Assembly (NCBI RefSeq): GCF_030272615.1
Contig: NC_081415.1
Location: 596,815,335 to 596,879,334, forward strand
From: Cryptomeria japonica
Lineage: Eukaryota > Streptophyta > Pinopsida > Cupressales > Cupressaceae
Direction of reading: 5' to 3'
DNA length: 64,000 nt
Shown piece after piece: positions 57,432-64,000 of this stretch. A program made the translations under genes and the position numbers. The notes beneath the pieces are model-generated. The model ran no database searches. It saw only the letters and a program-made list of their open reading frames with translations, and had not been told where the DNA came from. Every line of letters begins with the position of its first letter. Position 1 is the stretch's first letter.

Positions 57432-58121
57432 GAATCAACAGTCAAGATTGAGTCTTAAGATATCAAGGCTAAAATTTGGAGGGAGGGACACTTGTCATCT
57501 CTATGGTGACAAGTGTTAAGGAGCTTTTCTCATAAGAGGGCAAGTGTCCAAGGGAGGAGACATGTGGCATAAGTGCCATGTGTCTCAAGTGAAGAATATT
57601 TGACCCATAGGAGGTTAGGATGTGCAAGATAGGATAGGGTTAGTTAAACCCAGGGTTAGGTGGAATGGGTTAGGTTAGGGGGTGGCTAGGTTAGGTGGTT
57701 GGAAGTTAGGAGGCATGTGGGGAATTTGAATTTAAAAATTCAAATAATAGGAATTTGGCTAATTAACTTTCAACAAACTCATAAATTGATTTGTTTTAAT
57801 TAATTAGGAGATTAGAAGAAATGAATTAAATGAGAAATGATTAATTAATGCGGATTAATTAATCAAAGGGGACTATTGAAATGAACTCATTAAATAAATC
57901 CTTAGATTTATTAATAAATAGGTGAATGGGGAATTGAATCAAATTGCTAATGAATTCAATTAAATTGAGAAGAAATGAATTAAATGGGAAATGATTAATT
58001 AATGCAAATTAATTAATCAAAAGAGACTATTGAAATGAACTCATTAAATAAATCCTTAGATTTATGAATAAGTAGATGAATGGGGAATTTAATCAAATTG
58101 CTAATGAATTCAATTAAATTA
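57432..58121 (-). repeat. Partial 5' LTR of the gypsy element
   Basis: It matches 50797-51390 closely, including both hairpins and the TTAGGG-like words. It lacks the TATA/R/U5 part (left end) and the terminal CATACA end (right). A 154-bp segment is duplicated in tandem (57814-57967 and 57968-58121), compared with one copy in the other LTR. Confidence 0.85.
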
Positions 58122-58290
58122 AGTTTGCTTAACTTTTTCTATTAATTTTTTTTTAAAATTACATACTATTAAACTGTTGACATATCAAGATTATCAAGCC
58201 AACTGTAAACCCCTCTTCTCATACAAAATTTCAATCAATATAGAAACCCTACAACTTGAGATTGGAAAGCTGGGACCTATATTTCTATAT

Positions 58291-58875
58291 TTAGCCAGAG
58301 ATTCTAATACACCTAACATCAGGTTGAGGTTGAGGGTATTTCAGAACTGTTACAGTAAGCACTCCATTTTCCATGGCGGGCTTCACCTCATCCACCTTGG
58401 CATTCTCAGGTCCTCAGGAACTTGCCTCGTGAGCGTTCAACATGGTGATATTTCTCATTTTTCTGCTCCTCTTCCTTGATGCATTCTCCAGTTATCTGAA
58501 GAATTTTGTCGTCTTCCATTTCTATTTTTACCGAGCCTCTTTCTTCACACCTGAAAAAAAGCACACATATTACGTTTTCATCTCTATCCAAACAAAGGGA
58601 AAATTTCTACAAGCAAAACCAATATTCGTTGTTAAAAATGAAGAATTAAAAAATACCAGGAAGTCAGCCTTGAATATGTGAGCATTGGGGGTTTCCTTCC
58701 AATCAATCTGTGTATTGACTACATCGGCTGCATCCCTTGCAAACTCTGTCAAGGGTCTTGCAATATCCCAAAAAATAGAGGAATCAAAAACTTGAAACAT
58801 ATCCCACACATCCAATGAAAATGGATCGTATACGTTGGAATTTCTTCTCCCGAAAAAAAATGGAATAATCCACAT
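58291..58875 (-). pseudogene. Class I small heat-shock protein pseudogene with intron
   Basis: Class I small heat-shock proteins are cytosolic alpha-crystallin chaperones of about 150-160 residues. Exon 1 (58875-58657) has 73 codons: MWIIPFFFGRRNSN, DPFSLDVWD, then ARPLTEFARDAADVVNTQ and DWKETPNAHIFKADF. Exon 2 (58550-58291) carries [26 protein letters not shown], then in another frame [20 protein letters not shown] and the C-terminal IRISG with the I-x-I motif. Lesions: a base lost in the KADLPG codons, another frame change near 58530, and about 11 bp lost after GKFLR. Intron and promoter are kept, so it is not a processed copy. Confidence 0.9.
58551..58656 (-). other. Intron of the heat-shock pseudogene
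   Basis: On the minus strand 106 bases start GTATTTTTTAATTC and end TTTTTTTTCAG. Joining its edges gives the bases of the expected LPGVKKE coding sequence apart from small indels. It is AT-rich with a T-rich 3' end, like plant introns. Confidence 0.8.
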
Positions 58876-58962
58876 TTCTTAACGCTTCGGAATGAAGGCA
58901 CTTAAATTAAGGTTTAATGCTTAAGAATATCTTGTTGTTGATTGAAAATGGTGCAGATTAAG

Positions 58963-58973
58963 CTATATATAAT
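58963..58973 (-). promoter_or_regulatory. TATA box of the heat-shock pseudogene
   Basis: The minus strand reads TTATATATAGC about 90 bp before the ATG, giving a leader of roughly 60 bases. Confidence 0.75.
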
Positions 58974-58994
58974 GCTCAACAGTTGCAATCGTAA

Positions 58995-59022
58995 GAAGGT
59001 TAGCGAAGAGACTAGAATTTTC
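58995..59022 (-). promoter_or_regulatory. Proximal heat-shock element cluster
   Basis: On the plus strand the units GAA (58995), TTA (59000), GAA (59005), GAA (59015) and TTC (59020) keep the 5-base phase of heat-shock factor sites, about 22 bp upstream of the TATA box, as in plant small heat-shock promoters. Confidence 0.7.
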
Positions 59023-59071
59023 TAGCAGGTTATCATGGTACCCGTCACACGTTCCCCACGGGACTATGTTA

Positions 59072-59084
59072 TTCTAGAATATTC
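59072..59084 (-). promoter_or_regulatory. Perfect heat-shock element
   Basis: TTCTAGAATATTC matches TTCnnGAAnnTTC exactly, about 100 bp upstream of the TATA box. Confidence 0.85.
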
Positions 59085-59099
59085 CAAGGGTCATTAAGG

Positions 59100-61255
59100 A
59101 TAATGTTTTTTTGGTTTGGTGGTTATTCTTTCGAGATCATTTGTATAGGGTTTTGAACGATGGTGATGAAATGAAGGAGAAGAGATTTAATTTGATTTAG
59201 AGATAATTGTGAATTTTATACTTTCTTTTTATAATCAATATCTACTGTGACCCTTTTCAATTTGTGTATGATAAGAATTTGTGTTATTTTGATAAGTGTT
59301 TTGAGTGTGATGTTTTCTTTTTGTAAGTGGAATGAAGACAAACTTTGGGTTATTAATGTCTCATAAAACACACGTATAACGATCAAATTCTATAATCACA
59401 CATAATACCAAATATAATGGTGAAGGAATTTCATGATAGACTATATTCTTTTTTGTGTCATGTTCTCCATTAACCCAATCAAGAGCCACTCACAAATTAT
59501 AAACCAACATTTATACATATAAACCATCGTATATTTCAATCACTCTATGAAAATGATCATCAACAACCTTATATGGCTATGTATGCAAGGCATATAGAGG
59601 CACTACATGCAACTCTAGTGTAATAACAAAAAATGTAATATCATTCACGATGCAAATTTTATATTACTAATTAAAAAAAAAGTACTAAGAGCATGGTTTG
59701 TCTCTGCTAACATAAAAAATGAATTTACCTTAAATTAAAACACACAATATAATATAAACAACAAATTAAATATACTTGTTCGCATAGTTGAGAGTTCATC
59801 TTAAAAGTGGATTTACTCTAAAGTAGTTAAGGACATGTTATATTATAAATAAAAAAAATCACATATACTTTATAGTATTTTATATTTGGAATGCTTCCTA
59901 AACAATGTAGATCCTATATCCCTAAAATTATTAACCAGTCCCAATATAATAACATATCTCTAGAATTGATTATATGGTGAATGAGATGATGTTGATAATA
60001 ATATCAAACACCATAAACAGTTTATCTCTTTTTATATGAGCTATATATGGGAAAGGTTTAAAAAGAAAAAGTCACCAATAGTGATCGAGAGTATTGATTC
60101 TTTCAAACAAAATAAGGGTAAGTGCACCAAGATGGTGTGCAAAAAGGGGGTATAAATGGACAACATTTTTTTGAAATCAGCTAAACTTGAACTTGGAGGA
60201 GTAATTAGAGACTCATTTGCTCAAAATATGAAGATAGGCAAAGAATAAAGACTGTAGTACTTTGAAATTTACTTTCCAAAATACTAAATTTTTTTAAAAT
60301 TAGATACGACTAAGGGGGTTAAATCCTTTGTGTATGAAAAATAGATCTTGATTTTTTCTGAAAAAACATAACATGGTGTCTAGCATGCACATCAAAAAAG
60401 TCATAGTTAGATTTAATATTTTGACAAATCCTTTAGTAGAAAGATAGTTAAGAGTGAACACTAGAATTTGTCTATTTTTTATAATTTTCTATTGAGCAAT
60501 TTTTTTTAATGATTTTTCGAAATGGGCACATCCTGAAAATTAGGTACCTATTCACCTGTGAAGCATAACTTGCACCAAAATAATCAAAAATGTAATTTTT
60601 TTTTAAGTGTAAAGAATCAAGTGCACTAAAATAATATATAAATCTTTTTAAATATGGATAACTAGATCAAAAGTTATTAAAACGATGGTACACACATGTC
60701 TCTGAGAACTATGGAGACATTGGTAAAAGAAATTCAAGATTACTATGTTAATGTTGTTCAAATTTAAAAAAATTCTATGGTTAGAAAGCTTAGAAGATGG
60801 GTGAAATAATGGTGGCAGTTTTAGAAATACCCACTTAATAATGTGTAAACTTAATGAGGATGAAGTTGAGAAACTAGACTAGAAGAAGAAAACACGTAAA
60901 AATGAGGGAAAAAAGGCTCCCAAGCCTCAACCTTGTTATCCAAGCCTAAGTACAAGGAAAAACACATACGGGTTATTTAAATTAGAAGTGTATATGGGTT
61001 TTTTAAAACAAAAACGCGATCGTGTTTTAAAAAAAATAAAAAAACATGTTTTTATTTTGCAACATCAAAAAGGGAGAAGATCTATGTCACCTGTTGGCCA
61101 ATGGTGAGACTTCCCTGTTATTGAGTAGATGCAAATTCCTTACAATCCTCAAGCAATATTCTTTCTTCAGTACTCTCTTCATCCTTGGACAACATCATTT
61201 ACTAGTGGGAGAACTGCTAGATGACAACACACTAGCATACTGATGGCCTGCACAC
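59100..61255. other. AT-rich spacer
   Basis: Nothing recognised. The 65-codon frame at 61046-61243 has no domain. A/T homopolymers are frequent. Confidence 0.45.
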
Positions 61256-61633
61256 TCTTCATCTATTCACTTTGCAGTCTTACCAGTTATCATCTTACCG
61301 ATTAGTACCAACATGTATACTAAATTGTTCACTGGGTACCGGTTTCTTCACTCCCAACATCAACATGTATACTGACGACTCTAGCTTGCATATCGGTTGA
61401 CCTCAACTACATACACTGTTAGTTGACATCCATGACAATTATACTGGTTGACATCATTGACCACCATGCTCGTGACTCTAGTTTGCATACCAATTGGCCT
61501 CAACTACACACATACTAGTGACTCTAGCTTGCATATCGGTTGACCTCAACTGCACACACTGCCGATTGACATCCATGACAGTTATACCAGTTGACATCAA
61601 TGACCACCATATCGGTTGACATCAATGCCAACA
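61256..61633 (-). repeat. LTR fragment with tandem units
   Basis: It ends CATCAATGCCAACA, whose reverse complement TGTTGGCATTGATG is a copia-like LTR start. Internally, units beginning ACTCTAG(C/T)TTGCATA occur at 61378, 61475 and 61521, giving lengths of about 97, 46 and over 100 bp. The longer ones carry TTGACATCCATGACA and TTGACATCA(T/A)TGACCACCAT. Before 61378, CAACATGTATACT occurs twice (about 61309 and 61360). Confidence 0.65.
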
Positions 61634-62500
61634 CTTTTATTTATGAGAAAACTAAACTTTTATGGGCTTCTATCAGCATCACTTAAGGAGGTATTCATAT
61701 GTTGGCTAACTCTATAGAAGGGTACAATATAGAATGGGTTGTGGTATGCCATCCTTGCCACAGTAATATGGACACTTTGGGAGGAGAAATTCTTGAATAT
61801 TTGATGAGAAAGATAATACCTTGACATAAGCCATAAATAAAATAGAAGTGGCATTTCGTGAACATGTCGAGTCTAAGGTGGTAGAGAATAAATGACACAT
61901 ATAGGGGAAGACAATGAGTAGCTATCATAGCTAACTTCGCGCACCCAAAAATCTTAAATAGTACATCAAATTTTAATTTATTTATTTTAGTTGTCTTTGT
62001 ATGCGACTTAACTGCTTATAGCTATTGATCTAGCTTCTGGGTAGTAACGATGCATGCTATGGAATCAGTTATGCGCACAAAGGTAAAAAAGTACACATTT
62101 CAAAGTGTCGCCTGATACCTAACTAAAGATGTTTCAGTAACCATCAACTCAAAATTGCTAGTACTTGTTGATAGATATCCCAATAGTGGTGCACAAATGG
62201 ACCAATTATGAACAAAAAATTACAAAAAATGATCAGCTATTGGTACAAAACAAATTTATTAATGGTGTTTTCACTATAACGGCTATTGGGGGGTCAACAT
62301 GATAATAAAGTGATGGTTATTGGAACTATGTTATCTATTGGTGCTCTTCTCCTATACCTCATGGGATGACAACATTGTGAAATAATGACCACATTTGATT
62401 CCACTAAGAGGGGATATAATAAAAAATAATATAAAGGAAAGGAATGCCAAATGGTGTCTTTCCTCCCTTGGAGTCTCAAACTAAACTTTTATAGTGTTGT
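61634..62500. other. Spacer
   Basis: The overlapping minus-strand frames at 61660-61928 share the same DNA and have no domain. Nothing else is recognised. Confidence 0.4.
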
Positions 62501-62504
62501 GTGA

Positions 62505-62950
62505 GTGAATCTAGGCTACTTCGAAGCAAGATTTGTGATAACAAATGATAGAGGCAAGTTAGTATGGGGTGGGTCTATCAAGTTTATTGATGGCATGAAT
62601 AATGGCGTAGACTACACTACCCTTCTTTCTGGACTAATATTATGTAGAGATAAAGGAATAGTTAATTTAGACATCAAGGGTGACACAACAAATGCCACTC
62701 ATGCTATAATCACAAACAGTGCTCCAAGTTGGAAGGCTAGAATGTGATAGGAAGGAATCTATGAGATGTTGAAAAACTTAGGTGAATGTAATGGTAGCTA
62801 TATCTACAAAGAGGCATATATAGATGTAGACTTTCTTTCTAATCATGCCATAAATCAAAGTGAAGTGTCAATGATCACTTGCAATCAGAGGGGATAGGAT
62901 GGTTTCAATTTAGTAAAGGGAGATGGAGTGGACAGTTCATAAGATATCCC
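62505..62950 (+). pseudogene. LINE RNase H domain relic
   Basis: The frame 62505-62747 gives GYFEARFVITNDRGKLVWGG, MNNGVDYTTLLSGLILCRDKG and LDIKGDTTNATHAI, which follow the plant RNase H type (RVT_3) of LINE ORF2 or its host relatives: a G-x-V-I-x-D start, an E-x-L block (here Y-T-T-L-L) and the D-S-x block (here DTT). After a stop at 62748 it continues as MLKNLGECNGSYIYKEAYID, with VDFLSNHAI. The position of the conserved Glu and first Asp are changed, so it is probably inactive. Confidence 0.7.
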
Positions 62951-64000
62951 AAAACTTTAGCAAAATGAAAAGGATGGTTTTATTATTATCATGTTTGAAA
63001 TGGTAGGGATAGACAAGATGGTGTAAAACCACCATGAACAAGAACCTAATTGTAAAGCTACAACTAGAATTGAAAGAAAAATAGAGTTGGAGGGAAAGAA
63101 ATAGATGGTTGAAAAATTCATCTCTGTCCCTAAGTGTGAATGCAACTGTCATTAGGAGTCTATTATAGAGTAGCTTAGGGAGATATTTGTGATCAAGGGT
63201 GATGTGATGGAGGATATCATCTAGAATATAGTCAAGGAAAAGGCCCTCAATGGTCCCCATTATCATAATTCCACTCTACTTGAATAGTTTGTCTACAATA
63301 TAGCTAGAACCACGAGAGTTCACAAAGAAAGAAAAAAAGTAGTCAATAGTTTTGTTACCCCAAATCTAAGGTAGCTGACAATAAAGGCACTGAGAAGGAT
63401 AAAAGAGTAATTCCTTTCAAGGGATAGTAGATGATGCGTTTATAATAGAGGAGATAATAAAAAAATGAAATTGTAGATACCATAATGACTTTAAGAGATG
63501 GTTTGAATATAATTAAATTAGAAAAATATGAATACATGATGAGTGTAAATGAGAGCATGTTCCCATATTATTAGTTGGAGAGATCTTAAGAATTCATTGT
63601 GGCCATGAGGACCTTGATTTTTCTGCTCTATTAACTTGTTGGTAAATTTTTCTTTATTTTAATGGAAAGGGCGCTATGGCCATGGTAGGAATTTTCTTAA
63701 AAAGAAAAAGATGTCGTCACCCTTTTTAATTTATTTGAGGATTATGAACATATATTTGCAATTTATTTATAAATACCATATAGAAGAATTATTTAGTTAT
63801 TTTTCTTTTCTTTAAGAAAAGAAGGTCTGTATAGTTATTCTCATACATAGCTTTTCATTGGGGCATTATTATTCTATCTTTGTGGGATGCTTACATGTCA
63901 TCTTGTAACTCCATAAAAAATGTTGTCATATTTTATAATTGGATTAATCCATTCAATCAAAATGGGAAAACTTTAACTAGGAATTGTGATGGATATATGC
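62951..64000. other. Probable LINE 3' sequence and spacer
   Basis: No gene is supported. A LINE-like tail with TCATTGTGGCCATGAGGACC and AATGGAAAGGGCGCTATGGCC lies at 63595-63690. The frame near 63180-63290 (IFVIKGDVMEDI) is short and broken. The window ends in AT-rich sequence. Confidence 0.4.

Larger units (their letters stand above)
50288..58121 (-). mobile_element. Ty3/gypsy element with internal and LTR deletions
   Basis: Minus-strand order: right LTR remnant (57432-58121), a weak gag-like remnant, protease (56265-55960), linker, a stub of reverse transcriptase fused to RNase H, integrase (to about 53280), a 1.8-kb non-coding stretch, purine tract, and left LTR (50288-51430). Reverse transcriptase before integrase marks gypsy. 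The core of reverse transcriptase, the zinc knuckle and the primer site are missing, so the element could not move by itself. The outer limit at 50288 is uncertain. Confidence 0.85.

Noticed and set aside
58177-58681. Plus-strand genes over the heat-shock pseudogene
   Set aside because: They are shadows of the minus-strand exons and intron.

Overview
The window looks like nuclear DNA of a land plant with a large, repeat-rich genome. Almost everything in it is a retrotransposon, a repeat, or a decayed gene. No open, intron-containing host gene is visible. The copia and gypsy families, the tRNA-iMet primer-binding sites (TGGTATCAGAGC), the 5-bp target duplications and a plant class I small heat-shock pseudogene place it in plants. 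The large AT-rich spacers and layers of old elements would suit a gymnosperm, but that is an inference and no marker gene proves it.

Layout. 1-4640: a foldback-like satellite locus, with a CT-rich arm, about 3 kb of a 20-bp unit present in both orientations, and a GA-rich arm. 4776-5078: a 17-bp inverted repeat and a cluster of TTTGGCGC palindromes. 5963-8050: the 3' end of a copia element (RNase H plus LTR) abutting a dead gypsy integrase (8051-9380). 9381-13870: gypsy-like untranslated sequence with a degenerate 'AGAACCCCAGAATCTCGAG' phrase repeat and a ruined ORF. 13874-15424 and 31315-31795 (minus strand): two parts of one unrecognised protein, split by a 15.9-kb nest of copia elements (15425-31314).

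Inside the nest are a full-length but dead copia (family A, 15425-23535), a reversed family-B solo LTR inside its 3' LTR (perfect CAAAT duplication), and a family-B tandem array (truncated copy, LTR, internal region, LTR; 23570-31314). 32150-34460 holds zinc-knuckle gag-like relics interrupted by a LINE ORF1. 34462-38260 is AT-rich spacer with simple repeats. 38290-39871 is a truncated minus-strand LTR element.

40015-45190 is the most notable object. It is a complete, very recent, minus-strand LTR element with ATTAT duplications, LTRs differing by one base and a 21-bp tandem duplication, and an intact 760-codon frame. That frame has Gag, a zinc knuckle and a DSG protease motif, then about 300 residues of unrecognised acidic sequence where integrase, reverse transcriptase and RNase H would be. 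A CpG-rich leader of about 0.7 kb precedes it. It matches the TR-GAG type of non-autonomous element and must borrow reverse transcriptase and integrase.

45196-50287 is AT-rich spacer with a minisatellite and an unidentified coding relic. 50288-58121 is a minus-strand gypsy element whose reverse transcriptase core has been removed by an in-frame deletion. 58291-59084 is a class I small heat-shock pseudogene on the minus strand that keeps its intron, TATA box and heat-shock elements. The remainder is spacer, a minus-strand LTR fragment with tandem units (61378-61633), and a LINE RNase H relic (62505-62950).
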